Of a DNA stretch of 64,000 nt, positions 56,278 to 64,000 are shown in pieces. The notes under the pieces were generated by a model. It was not told the origin of the DNA, searched no databases, and worked only from the letters and a program-made list of their open reading frames with translations. The translations under genes were made by a program, and so were the position numbers. The stretch lies in the NCBI RefSeq assembly GCF_003853645.1, contig NZ_QTPO01000033.1:1-64000 (forward strand), given 5' to 3'. The DNA comes from Burkholderia sp. Bp9143 (lineage in GTDB: Bacteria; Pseudomonadota; Gammaproteobacteria; Burkholderiales; Burkholderiaceae). Each line of letters starts with the position of its first letter. Within the stretch, counting starts at the first letter, position 1.

Positions 56278-57415
56278 TGGTTTGGCGGCGCGCGCGCCTG
56301 GCGTGCGCCGTTCGGGGGCCGGCAGCGCGCGCGTGATGCGCGCGTGCCGCAACGCACGGCGCTGGAGCGTGCGCACGGTCACGGGCGCGGCGCTGGCCGG
56401 CGCGTGCGTGGCCGCCAGCGTGCTGGTCCCGGTCGACGCCGCGCATGCCGAAGGGCGTGCGCCGGCGAGTTCGCCGATCCATCCGGCGCAGGTTCCGCCG
56501 CCCGCCATGAACCTGCCCGGCTTCCACGCGCCGTCCGTGTCGAACGGCACGGTCGCGCGCGGCACGGTGCGCGTGCAGCCCGCGCGCATGCCGTTCTATG
56601 TCGCGACCCGGGGCAAGGTCACGCTGTACGTGCTCGGCACGCTGCATACGGGCGACCCGTCCGACTATCCGCCCGCGCAGCCGTTCCGGCCGCGCATCCT
56701 CGCGGCGCTCGCCGCGTCGCCGACGCTCGCGCTCGAGCTGTCGCCGGACGACCTCCTCGAATCGCAGGACGACGTGTCGAAGTACGGCGTGTGCCGCTAC
56801 CCGTGCCTGCAGCGCCAGCTGCCCGAGCCGCTGTGGCAGCGCCTCGCGGCACGCCTGCGCGGCAATCCGGCCGCGCTCGCGGAGATTCGCCGGATGCGGC
56901 CGTGGCTCGCGGCGCTGGTCGTCGAGACCTACGACTCGCTGGCGGCCGGCCTGCAGACCGAGTTCGGCACCGAGGCGCAGCTGCAGAACGTGTTCCTGAA
57001 GAAGAAGGGCGGCCGCGTGATCGGGCTCGAGACGCTCGCCGAGCAGATGCGCGCGTTCACCGGGCTGACGCTCGCCGAGCAGCGCGAGATGCTCGCGCAG
57101 GACATGGTGCAGACCCCGGCGCAGAACGCCGACGACATCAAGTCGCTGCACCGGCTGTGGCGAATTGGCGACGCCGATGCGATCTCGGCGTGGGCGGTCG
57201 CGAAGAGCGAGCGGCTGGCCCGTTCGAAGGCGCTGTCGGCGTCGATCGACACCAAGATCCTGTACGAGCGCAACCGGCGCTTCGTTGCACGGATGACGGC
57301 AATCGCCGCGCCGAACCGGCCGGTATTCGTCGCCATCGGCGCGCTGCATCTGGGCGGCCCGCGCGGCGTGCTCGAATTGTTGCGCCAGCAAGGGTATCAG
57401 GTCGACGCGAACTGA
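56270..57415 (+). CDS. TraB/GumN family protein
   Basis: This exported protein of 381 residues has a hydrophobic signal segment (TGAALAGACVAASVLVPVDAAHA, about residues 38-60). The TraB/GumN fold follows, with VLGTLHTGDPSDYP and the late VFVAIGALHLGGPRGVLELL, whose GXXH motifs resemble metal-binding sites of TIKI-type proteases. GGGAGG precedes ATG 56270, which overlaps the dppF stop, so it is translated with the dpp operon. A peptide-processing role next to a dipeptide transporter is attractive but unproved. An alternative ATG is at 56336. Confidence 0.8.
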
Positions 57416-57545
57416 TCGCGCCGGGTGCTGCGCACCGATCCTCCCCTGTTTGATTGACGGCGCGCGTGCGGTGTGAGGCGCCTGCGCGGCCGCGCGATTC
57501 GATAAGGAAAACCCTCGAATCCTCAGGAAATAGCGTTTAAGACGA

Positions 57546-57575
57546 TTGACATCCCGTTCTGCGAATCTCTATTCT
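57546..57575 (+). promoter_or_regulatory. strong promoter-like site with no annotated gene downstream
   Basis: TTGACA (57546-57551, perfect -35), 18 bases, TATTCT (57570-57575, 4 of 6 match to -10). It points toward the region ending in the terminator at 57902-57930 and toward no recognised gene on the plus strand. Confidence 0.5.
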
Positions 57576-57579
57576 TCAT

Positions 57580-57930
57580 CCCACAAGTTGAAAAAATGAA
57601 AAGAATAGAAAAAGTTCTACGGGGTAGCAGAAAACAAAGCGCGGGGTTAGCGTTGCCGGCACGTGATAGTCGTGCCGGCCGCGGAGTGTCTGCATGCACG
57701 GCGGGGCCATACATCGTCGGCACAACAAATGCATGCGGCAGACTTGCGGTATAAGCGACGTTCCGTCGTCCGACCGGGGGAAGCAGTAATCGGGCGGCGG
57801 CGGACGTTTTTTAACCCGGAGCATTTTTCCGGTCACCGTCGACAGACGGTTTCGGGGGGCGAATCGACAGACGGCGAAGGCCGCGGCGATTGCGCCAACA
57901 GAAAAGCGCCACTCGGGCGCTTTTTTCTTT
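57580..57930 (+). ncRNA. candidate small RNA between TraB/GumN and pxpA genes
   Basis: The predicted transcript would run from about 57582 to a terminator at 57902-57930 (about 345 nt). It contains a perfect 9-bp hairpin (GCCGGCACG / CGTGCCGGC, 57655-57679) and further GC-rich paired segments near 57760-57805 followed by TTTTTT. No protein family is encoded. Alternative: the terminator belongs to pxpA on the other strand and the promoter is chance. Confidence 0.35.
57902..57930. terminator. terminator, plus strand and possibly pxpA
   Basis: AAAAGCGCC and GGCGCTTTT with a 5-base loop; the plus strand continues TTTTTTCTTT. It lies 45 bases after the pxpA stop on the minus strand, where the T-tract is weaker. 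Confidence 0.75.
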
Positions 57931-57974
57931 GGTGCGGCGGTTTTCGCCGAGCGGCAGCGGGGCTCGCGCGCCTG

Positions 57975-58739
57975 TCAGGCGCCTTCGTCGGCCTGCAGCG
58001 CGCCGGGCGCGACGACGTCGACACCCGCCGCTTCGAGCGCCGTGCGAATCCGCTTCGCGAATGCCAGCGCATGCGGCCCGTCGCCGTGCAGGCAGACGGT
58101 CTGCGCATTGAGCGGTACCCACTCGCCGCTCACCGCCCGCACCTTCCGCTCGCGCACCATGTCGAGCGTGCGCGCGAGCACCGCATCCTCATCGTCGATC
58201 AGCGCGCCGGGCTGGTTGCGCGGCACGAGCGAGCCGTCCGCGCGGTAGCCGCGATCGGCGAACACTTCCTCCACCGCGACGAGCCCCGCGTGGCGCGCGG
58301 CCGCGACGAACACGCTGTTCGCGAGCCCGAACACGGCCAGCGATGGATCGAAGTCGTGGATCGCGGACACCACCGCGTCGGCGATCATCGGGTCGCGCGC
58401 GGCCTGGTTGTACAGCGCGCCGTGCGGCTTTACGTGCGCGATGCGGCCGCCCTCGGCCTGCGCGATCGCCGACAGCGCGCCGAGCTGGTACAGCACGCCC
58501 GCATAGATGTCGCTGGCCGGCAGTTGCATTTCCTTGCGGCCGAAATTCTCCGGGTCGTGAAAGCTCGGGTGCGCGCCGATCGACACGCCTTTCTGCACGG
58601 CCCAGCGCACGCAGTCGCGCATCGCATTCGCGCCGCCTGCATGCCAGCCGCACGCGATGTTCGCCGACGTGACGAGGTCGAGCAGCGCCTCGTCCGAGCC
58701 GCATCCTTCGCCGAGATCGGCATTCAGATCGATTTCCAT
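57975..58739 (-). CDS. pxpA: 5-oxoprolinase subunit PxpA (LamB/YcsF family)
   Basis: PxpA, with PxpB and PxpC, cleaves 5-oxoproline to glutamate using ATP. The 254-residue protein starts MEIDLNADLGEGCGSDEALLDLVTSANIACGWHAGG and keeps the VKPHGALYNQAARDP motif of the YcsF family. It is the last gene of pxpB-C-A, 55 bases after pxpC. Confidence 0.93.
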   Translation of the reverse strand: MEIDLNADLGEGCGSDEALLDLVTSANIACGWHAGGANAMRDCVRWAVQKGVSIGAHPSFHDPENFGRKEMQLPASDIYAGVLYQLGALSAIAQAEGGRIAHVKPHGALYNQAARDPMIADAVVSAIHDFDPSLAVFGLANSVFVAAARHAGLVAVEEVFADRGYRADGSLVPRNQPGALIDDEDAVLARTLDMVRERKVRAVSGEWVPLNAQTVCLHGDGPHALAFAKRIRTALEAAGVDVVAPGALQADEGA

Positions 58740-58794
58740 GGTGTTCCTCGTCCACTGATTGCGTGGCGCGTCCTTCGTCCTGCTTCCGCCATTG

Positions 58795-59862
58795 TCACGC
58801 CGCGCGCGATTGCGCGCGGCGGCGAGTTTCCTCGCGCATCTCGATCGCGACGTCGATCTGCCGCAGATAGGCACGTTCCGCGGTCAGGGCGGCGCGCGCG
58901 GCGTCGGGTGTCGTGCGCACGAAGCGGATCGGCAGGTTGAGCCGCGCCTGTGCGAGTTTCCAGAGATCCGCGCGGATCACCGTGCCGATCTTCGGATAGC
59001 CGCCGGTGGTCTGCGCGTCGTGCATCAGCACGATCGGCTGGCCGTTCGGCGGCACCTGGATCGTGCCGGGCAGCACCGCGTGCGACAGCAGCTCGGCCGG
59101 CCGCTCGCGCACCAGTTCGGCGCCGGCGAGGCGATAGCCCATCCGGTTGCTGTTCGCGGTGACGAGCCATTCCTCGTCCCAGAACGCCTGCTGCGAATCG
59201 GCCGCGAACGACGCGTAGTCGGGGCCCGGCAGCACGCGCACGGGCATCGCCCATGGCGCATGCGCCGGCCGGTGGCGGCGCGGCGGTTCGTCGACGCGCA
59301 CGAACGCGCACCACGCGGGCGCCTTCACGCCGAATTCGGGCGCATCGGCCGCGAGGCAGCCGGCGCCGGCCGGCGGCACACCGACCGGTAGCCGATCGCC
59401 GTCGCGCAGCGCGCGGCCGCCGAGGCCGCCGAAGCGCGACGCGAGATCGGTGCTGCGCGAACCGAGCATCGGCAGCACGTCGATGCCGCCCGCGATGCAC
59501 AGGTAGCCGCGCATGCCGCGTTTCGCGGCCGGCAGCACGAGCGTTTGCCCGGCCTCGACCGGCAGGCTCCACCATGAATACACGGGCCTGCCGTCGAGCG
59601 TCGCGCCGAATTCGGTGCCGGTGATCGCGATGCGCGTCGCGCGGGTGAAGCGGAACGCGGCCGGGCCGATCGTGATTTCGACGGCTGCCGCGTCGGGGCG
59701 ATTGCCGACGAGGCGGTTGCCGACTTCGAGCGCGAGGCCGTCGAGCGCGCCGCCCTGCGCGACGCCGAGATGGCGCGTGCCGCGGCGGCCGAGATCCTGC
59801 ACGGTCGACAGCGGGCCGGCGCGGACGACCTCGATCGTGCCCGGTGCGGTGTTCTGGCTCAT
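58795..59862 (-). CDS. pxpC: 5-oxoprolinase subunit PxpC (carboxyltransferase-like)
   Basis: This 355-residue protein has the biotin-dependent carboxyltransferase-like fold of KipA/PxpC: GTIEVVRAGPLSTVQDLGRRGTRHLGVAQGGALDG at the N-terminus, and FLLMHDAQTTGGYPKIGTVI-type (IVLMHDAQTTGGYPKIGTV) motif near the C-terminus. ATG at 59862 overlaps the pxpB stop (ATGA). Confidence 0.93.
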   Translation of the reverse strand: MSQNTAPGTIEVVRAGPLSTVQDLGRRGTRHLGVAQGGALDGLALEVGNRLVGNRPDAAAVEITIGPAAFRFTRATRIAITGTEFGATLDGRPVYSWWSLPVEAGQTLVLPAAKRGMRGYLCIAGGIDVLPMLGSRSTDLASRFGGLGGRALRDGDRLPVGVPPAGAGCLAADAPEFGVKAPAWCAFVRVDEPPRRHRPAHAPWAMPVRVLPGPDYASFAADSQQAFWDEEWLVTANSNRMGYRLAGAELVRERPAELLSHAVLPGTIQVPPNGQPIVLMHDAQTTGGYPKIGTVIRADLWKLAQARLNLPIRFVRTTPDAARAALTAERAYLRQIDVAIEMREETRRRAQSRAA

Positions 59863-60515
59863 GTCGCGTGGACTCCGGCAATGGTGAAGCGCACGCGGTC
59901 GCCGGGCAGCAGCAGCGTCGGCTGCGGCAGCGTGGGGTCGAACAGCACGTGCGACGTGCGGCCGATCAGTTGCCAGCCGCCGGGCGACGTGGCCGGATAG
60001 ATGCCCGTCTGCGCACCGCCGATGCCGACCGAGCCGGCCGGCACTTCCAGTCGCGGTGCCGCGCGGCGCGGCGTGTGCAGCGACGCGTCGAGGCCGCCGA
60101 GATACGCGAAACCCGGCTGGAAGCCGACGAAGAACACAACGTATTCGCCGGCCGCGTGGCGCGCGACGACCTCGTCGGCCGACAGCCCGGTGTGCGCGGC
60201 GACCGCCGCCAGGTCGGGTCCGGCGGCGCCGCCGTATTCGACCGGGATCTCGATCTCGCGGCCGTCCGCGTGCTCGACGTCGGCGGTTTCCCACGCGTCG
60301 CGCAGCGCCGGCGTGAGCGACTCGGCCGTCGCGGCGAGCGCGTCGAACACGATCGTCAGGTTGTTCATGCCGGGCACGACGTCGATCACGTCGGGCCACG
60401 CGCGCGCGGCCTCGGCGACGGCCCAGACGCGGCGCTGGCAATCGAGCGTGGCGGGCGGCGGCACCTCGCAGACGAGGGCGGCATCGCCGAGCGGATAAAT
60501 GCGGGGTTGCGTCAT
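59859..60515 (-). CDS. pxpB: 5-oxoprolinase subunit PxpB (KipI-like)
   Basis: This 218-residue protein (MTQPRIYPLGDAALVCEVPPP) has the allophanate-hydrolase-subunit-1 fold, with FVGFQPGFAYLGGLDASLHTPRR as the family motif. It is the first gene of the pxp operon. It diverges from the winged-helix gene at 60664, which may regulate it. Confidence 0.93.
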   Translation of the reverse strand: MTQPRIYPLGDAALVCEVPPPATLDCQRRVWAVAEAARAWPDVIDVVPGMNNLTIVFDALAATAESLTPALRDAWETADVEHADGREIEIPVEYGGAAGPDLAAVAAHTGLSADEVVARHAAGEYVVFFVGFQPGFAYLGGLDASLHTPRRAAPRLEVPAGSVGIGGAQTGIYPATSPGGWQLIGRTSHVLFDPTLPQPTLLLPGDRVRFTIAGVHAT

Positions 60516-60663
60516 CGGACTGGCACGGTTCGGACGGCAATGTTAGCGCACATTGTCAATAAAATATCGACAACTTCCCAATAAGCGTTTTCGCCTAGCC
60601 CGTATGTCGGGGCTTCTGGCGTACACTCGGCACACCCTGTCATCCGGCTTGCGCCGCCTTTCC

Positions 60664-61176
60664 ATGAAGCGTCCTGCGACCAAGATCGTGTCATCCGAAC
60701 ACCTCGTTTCCGATTCGAGCGCGGAGCTGTCGGAGCTCGAGTACGGGCTCATCATGGCCGGCAACGCATTCAACCGCTGGATGGTGCGCTGCATGTCGGC
60801 GGCGGGCGCGAAGGACATGACGGCGGTCGAGGTGTCGCTGCTGCATCACGTCAGCCATCGCGAACGGAAGAAGAAGCTCGCCGACATCTGCTTCGTGCTC
60901 AATATCGAGGATACGCACGTCGCGACCTATGCGCTGAAAAAACTGATCGCGCGCGGCTATGTGAAGAGCGAGAAGAGCGGCAAGGAAGTGTTCTTCTTCG
61001 CGACCGACTCGGGCCGCGAGCTGTGCCTGAAGTATCGCGAGGTGCGCGAGCATTGCCTGATCGAGACGCTGAAGGACAGCGGCCTCACCAACGAGCAGAT
61101 CGGCGACGCGGCGCAGCTGCTGCGCCACGCATCGGGGCTCTACGACACGGCCGCGCGCGCGGCGGCCTCGCTGTAA
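60664..61176 (+). CDS. winged-helix DNA-binding protein, MarR-like
   Basis: This 170-residue protein has a winged-helix core: EVSLLHHVSHRERKKKLADICFVLNIEDTHVATYALKKLIARGYVKSEKSGKEVFFFATDSG, where DTHVATYALKKLIARG is the recognition helix. It resembles MarR-type proteins (HTH_27). ATG at 60664 is preferred; two further starts upstream are possible. It is divergent from pxpB (148-base gap), so control of 5-oxoproline use is a reasonable guess. Confidence 0.72.
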   Translation: MKRPATKIVSSEHLVSDSSAELSELEYGLIMAGNAFNRWMVRCMSAAGAKDMTAVEVSLLHHVSHRERKKKLADICFVLNIEDTHVATYALKKLIARGYVKSEKSGKEVFFFATDSGRELCLKYREVREHCLIETLKDSGLTNEQIGDAAQLLRHASGLYDTAARAAASL

Positions 61177-61244
61177 ACGATTGCGAACGGGACGATGAAC
61201 GCGGTGACGCGCGGCATGCCGCTGACGCGGTGTCGCGCGCCGCG

Positions 61245-61853
61245 TCATCCGACGGCCGGGTAAAGCGCGCCGTCGGTCACGATCCAGCGCATCGCGAGAT
61301 CGTGCGCTTCGGCCGGCAGCGCATCCACGCGGCACGCGTCATACGCGATGCCGACCGTCACCGGCAGCGTGGCGCCCGGCCACACCGCGAGCGTACGGTC
61401 GTAATAGCCGCCGCCATAGCCGAGCCGGTAGCGCTGCAGATCGAATCCCACACACGGAATCAGCAACAGATCGGGCACGACGACGACCCCGGACGCCGGT
61501 TCCGGAATCCGGTGGTGCCCTTCGCGCATCGGCGTATCCGCATCCCACGCATGGAACGCGAGCGGCGTGTGCTTCTCGCCGATCACCGGCAGCGCGGCAC
61601 GGCGGCCCGGCCCTGCCGCGGACCACGCGAGCACCGCGTCGCGCGCGTCGAATTCGCCCGGCAACGGCCAGTAGAAGCCGACCGTGCGCGGTGCGAGCCG
61701 TTCGAGCAACAGGCGCAGCCGCGCGTCGAGCGCGGCGTTCGCGGCGGGCTGTGACGCGGCGTCGCGACGCGCGCCGGACAGCGTTTTACGCAGCGCAGCC
61801 TTCGGGTTCGGCACAGGGTTGCATGCTATGCTTTCGCTCAATTCGTGCTCCAT
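61245..61853 (-). CDS. 5-formyltetrahydrofolate cyclo-ligase
   Basis: This enzyme converts 5-formyl-THF to 5,10-methenyl-THF with ATP. The 202-residue protein has the N-terminal ALRKTLSGARR basic segment and the C-terminal catalytic motif LLIPCVGFDLQRYRLGYGGGYYDRTLA. The start at 61853 diverges from the transglycosylase gene with only 8 bases between, so the two share an extremely short promoter region. Confidence 0.9.
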   Translation of the reverse strand: MEHELSESIACNPVPNPKAALRKTLSGARRDAASQPAANAALDARLRLLLERLAPRTVGFYWPLPGEFDARDAVLAWSAAGPGRRAALPVIGEKHTPLAFHAWDADTPMREGHHRIPEPASGVVVVPDLLLIPCVGFDLQRYRLGYGGGYYDRTLAVWPGATLPVTVGIAYDACRVDALPAEAHDLAMRWIVTDGALYPAVG

Positions 61854-61861
61854 TCAAAACG

Positions 61862-63814
61862 ATGTCGAACAGCCTTTTTCGAGTATATCGCGCGGTCGCG
61901 CTCACGCTGTCGGCCGCCGCGCTGGTCGCGGGCACGGCCGCGTGCGCCGCACCGGGCGACGACACGCTCGCCGGGGACGACCAGATCTTCGTGCAGCTGC
62001 GCGAAGCCGCGCGCCGCAACGACGCCGCGAAGGCCGCGCAGCTCGCGTCGACGATCCCGAACTATCCGGTTCCGTCCTACGTCGAGTATTTCCAGATCAA
62101 ACCGCAGCTGTTCGATTCGACCGGCCGCGCACGTGTCGACGCACCCGACGCACCCGTGCAGTCGTTCCTGCAGCGCTACGACGGCCAGGCGATCGCCGAC
62201 CGCCTGCGCAACGACTACCTGCTCGTGCTCGGCGCGCGCCACGACTGGCGCAACTTCGACGACCAGTACAAGCGCTTCGTGCTCGACGACGACACGCAGG
62301 TGAAGTGCTACGCGCTCGAATCGCGCGCGGCGCGCGGCGAGAACGTCGCCGAGGCGGCGCGCGCGCTGCTCGTCGAGCCGAAATATTACGGCGACGCCTG
62401 TGTCGACCTGATTACGGCGCTGACGGTCAACCAGCAGCTCACGAGCGACGACGTGTGGCAGCAGGCGCGCCTCGCGTACGAGCAGAACTACACGACGCTC
62501 GGCGGCAAGATCGTCGATGCGCTCGGCGCGCGTCCGGTCGGCTTCGACCAGGCGACCAGCGCTCCGCCGCTGTATCTCGCGCGCGGCGTCGGCTCCGACG
62601 CGGCGTCGCACCAGCTCGCGCTGATCGCGCTCGGCCGCATGGCGCGCAACGATCCGGACGCGGCGGCCGGGATGCTGACGTCGGTCGCCGGCTCGCTGAC
62701 GAAGCAGGAACTGGCGATCGCGTGGGGCGCGATCGGCTACCAGGGCGCGATCAAGCGTTCGCCGCTCGCGTCGGTCTGGTATGCGAAATCCTCGAACGCG
62801 CCGCTGTCGAACCCGGGCTACGAATGGCGCACGCGCGCCGCGCTGCTCGCCGGCAACTGGCCGATGGTGCGCTGGTCGATCGAACAGATGCCGCCGTCGC
62901 TGCGCGACGATCCGGCCTGGATCTACTGGCATGCGCGCGCGCTCAAGCAGAGCGGCGACACGCTGCAGGCGAACCAGGAATTCGAGCAGGTCGCGGGCCA
63001 GTACAACTTCTACGGGCAGCTCGCCGGCGAAGAGCTCGGCCAGCGCACGTCGATCCCGCCGCGCACCAAGGTGAGCGACGCCGACGTCGACGCGATGAGC
63101 AAGATCCCGGGCTTCGCGCTCGCGCAACGCTTCTACGGGCTGAACCTGCGTCTCGAAGGCAACCGCGAATGGAACTGGCCGCTACGCGGGATGACCGATC
63201 GCCAGCTGCTCGCGGCCGCCGAATACGGCAAGCGCATCGACCTGCTCGACCGCACGGTCAACACGGCCGACCGCACGAAGGCCGAGCACGACTTCACGCT
63301 GCGCTACCCGTCGCCGTACCGCGACATCGTCGAACGCAACGCGCAGTCGTCGGGCCTCGACATCGAATGGGCGTACGGACTGATCCGCCAGGAATCGCGC
63401 TTCATCACGAACGCGCGTTCGTCGGTCGGCGCGGGCGGGCTGATGCAGCTGATGCCGGCCACCGCGCAGCTCGTCGCGAAGAAGCTCGGGATGGGCGCGA
63501 TCACGCGTGCGCAGATGCACGACATCAATACCAACATCCAGCTCGGCACCTGGTATCTGGCGGACATCTACAACACCTTCGACAGCTCGCCGGTGCTGGC
63601 CACCGCCGGTTACAACGCGGGCCCGGGCCGGCCGCGCCAGTGGCGCCAGGTGTTGACGCAGCCGGTCGAAGGCGCGATCTTCGCGGAGACGATTCCGTTC
63701 AACGAGACGCGCGACTACGTGAAGAACGTGCTGTCGAACACCGTCTACTACGCGGCGCTCTTCGAGGGCAAACCGCAGTCGTTGAAGAAGCGTCTAGGCA
63801 TGATCTCGCCCTGA
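61862..63814 (+). CDS. soluble lytic murein transglycosylase (Slt-type)
   Basis: This periplasmic enzyme cleaves peptidoglycan glycan strands to 1,6-anhydro ends. The 650-residue protein has a signal peptide (VYRAVALTLSAAALVAGTAACA), a large superhelical region, and a C-terminal goose-lysozyme-like domain. That domain carries the catalytic Glu in GLIRQESRF, plus SVGAGGLMQLMPATAQLVAKKLG and ATAGYNAGPGRPRQWRQ. ATG at 61862 gives the signal peptide. A hairpin follows. Confidence 0.93.
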   Translation: MSNSLFRVYRAVALTLSAAALVAGTAACAAPGDDTLAGDDQIFVQLREAARRNDAAKAAQLASTIPNYPVPSYVEYFQIKPQLFDSTGRARVDAPDAPVQSFLQRYDGQAIADRLRNDYLLVLGARHDWRNFDDQYKRFVLDDDTQVKCYALESRAARGENVAEAARALLVEPKYYGDACVDLITALTVNQQLTSDDVWQQARLAYEQNYTTLGGKIVDALGARPVGFDQATSAPPLYLARGVGSDAASHQLALIALGRMARNDPDAAAGMLTSVAGSLTKQELAIAWGAIGYQGAIKRSPLASVWYAKSSNAPLSNPGYEWRTRAALLAGNWPMVRWSIEQMPPSLRDDPAWIYWHARALKQSGDTLQANQEFEQVAGQYNFYGQLAGEELGQRTSIPPRTKVSDADVDAMSKIPGFALAQRFYGLNLRLEGNREWNWPLRGMTDRQLLAAAEYGKRIDLLDRTVNTADRTKAEHDFTLRYPSPYRDIVERNAQSSGLDIEWAYGLIRQESRFITNARSSVGAGGLMQLMPATAQLVAKKLGMGAITRAQMHDINTNIQLGTWYLADIYNTFDSSPVLATAGYNAGPGRPRQWRQVLTQPVEGAIFAETIPFNETRDYVKNVLSNTVYYAALFEGKPQSLKKRLGMISP

Positions 63815-63826
63815 TCCGCAATCTTC

Positions 63827-63853
63827 ACACTGCCGCGCGAGACGCGGCAGTGT
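63827..63853 (+). terminator. hairpin after the transglycosylase gene
   Basis: An 11-bp stem ACACTGCCGCG / CGCGGCAGTGT with a 5-base loop, followed by TTAAGGG. The T-tract is weak. Confidence 0.6.
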
Positions 63854-63904
63854 TTAAGGGGCTGCTCACGCTAATAACGGGCTCGTTCCCCTGTTTGAAA
63901 AAAA

Positions 63905-64000
63905 TCATTCGAGGGGCTGGCCGCCAGAAGGGCCGATCGCTGCGTCATGCTCCTTGCGAATACGTCGAGTATTCGCTTCGTCGCAATCCTTGCGCTCGGC
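63905..64000 (-). CDS. possible 3' end of a gene that continues past the window
   Basis: The minus strand is open from the right edge to a TGA at 63905-63907, giving at least 31 residues ending HDAAIGPSGGQPLE. The segment also holds a perfect GCGAATAC / GTATTCGC inverted repeat (63956-63976). Too short to name; it may be a chance frame over a structured or repeated sequence. Confidence 0.25.
   Translation of the reverse strand, partial: AERKDCDEANTRRIRKEHDAAIGPSGGQPLE

Larger units (their letters stand above)
57416..57974. other. long intergenic region between the TraB/GumN gene and pxpA
   Basis: In these 560 bases, the left part (57500-57640) is markedly less GC-rich than anything around it. 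It contains a strong promoter-like pair, a hairpin and a terminator, listed separately as a candidate non-coding RNA. A 52-residue frame (57596-57754) starts with ATG but lacks a ribosome site. Confidence 0.5.

Noticed and set aside
61177..61244. 6S RNA, which neighbours the cyclo-ligase gene in enterobacteria
   Set aside because: Only 68 bases lie downstream and 8 bases upstream of the gene, too few for a 6S RNA here.

Overview
The window looks like part of the main chromosome of a Burkholderia species, most likely of the B. cepacia complex. Three things suggest this: very high GC with GC-rich third codon positions; a typical beta-proteobacterial gene order (argB, hslVU, dksA, xerC-DUF484-dapF, lpxL, metK); and a fliEFGHIJK cluster next to a second FliK/FlhB-like pair. 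The species call is an inference from protein resemblance and gene order. No database was searched.

Layout, left to right. At 1-66 a partial gene may end. From 590 to 2909 an operon on the minus strand carries argB, a HAD phosphatase and slmA. A small cysteine-rich protein and the redox two-component pair regB-regA follow on the plus strand (3216-5528). They converge on the hslVU protease, dksA, a CobW-type metallochaperone, an RlmI-like methyltransferase, xerC, a DUF484 gene, dapF and lpxL (5612-15225, all minus). A decayed HigA-type antitoxin lies between dapF and lpxL. metK (15490) has a leader that can fold into several hairpins. From 16795 to 27217 come mixed metabolic genes: a PhyH dioxygenase, an aldo/keto reductase, an EamA exporter, srkA, a coniferyl-aldehyde-type dehydrogenase and a GMC oxidoreductase.

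From 27251 to 37363 lies the flagellar block. fliF-G-H-I-J-K runs on the minus strand, and fliE, fliS, fliT, a second FliK-like gene and an FlhB-C-terminal-like gene run on the plus strand. Then come a PepSY membrane protein behind a Fur box, an XdhC-type factor, an amino acid permease, a NarL-type two-component pair, fpr, an EEP nuclease, a secreted protein, an orphan AAA+ ATPase, an FAD oxidoreductase, a HiPIP and an MHS transporter (37632-50262).

The last part is peptide uptake and cell-wall or amino acid metabolism. dppABCDF (50592-56277) ends in a translationally coupled TraB/GumN gene. The 5-oxoprolinase operon pxpB-pxpC-pxpA, a winged-helix protein, 5-formyl-THF cyclo-ligase and a soluble lytic transglycosylase follow (57975-63814).

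Nearly everything is ordinary core-genome content. I see no CRISPR array, prophage, intact insertion sequence, tRNA or rRNA. The parts least explained by known genes are non-coding: the metK leader, an apparently orphan transcription unit at about 57546-57930, repeated GTAAC half-sites at 42965-43205, and a long hairpin at 17271-17312.
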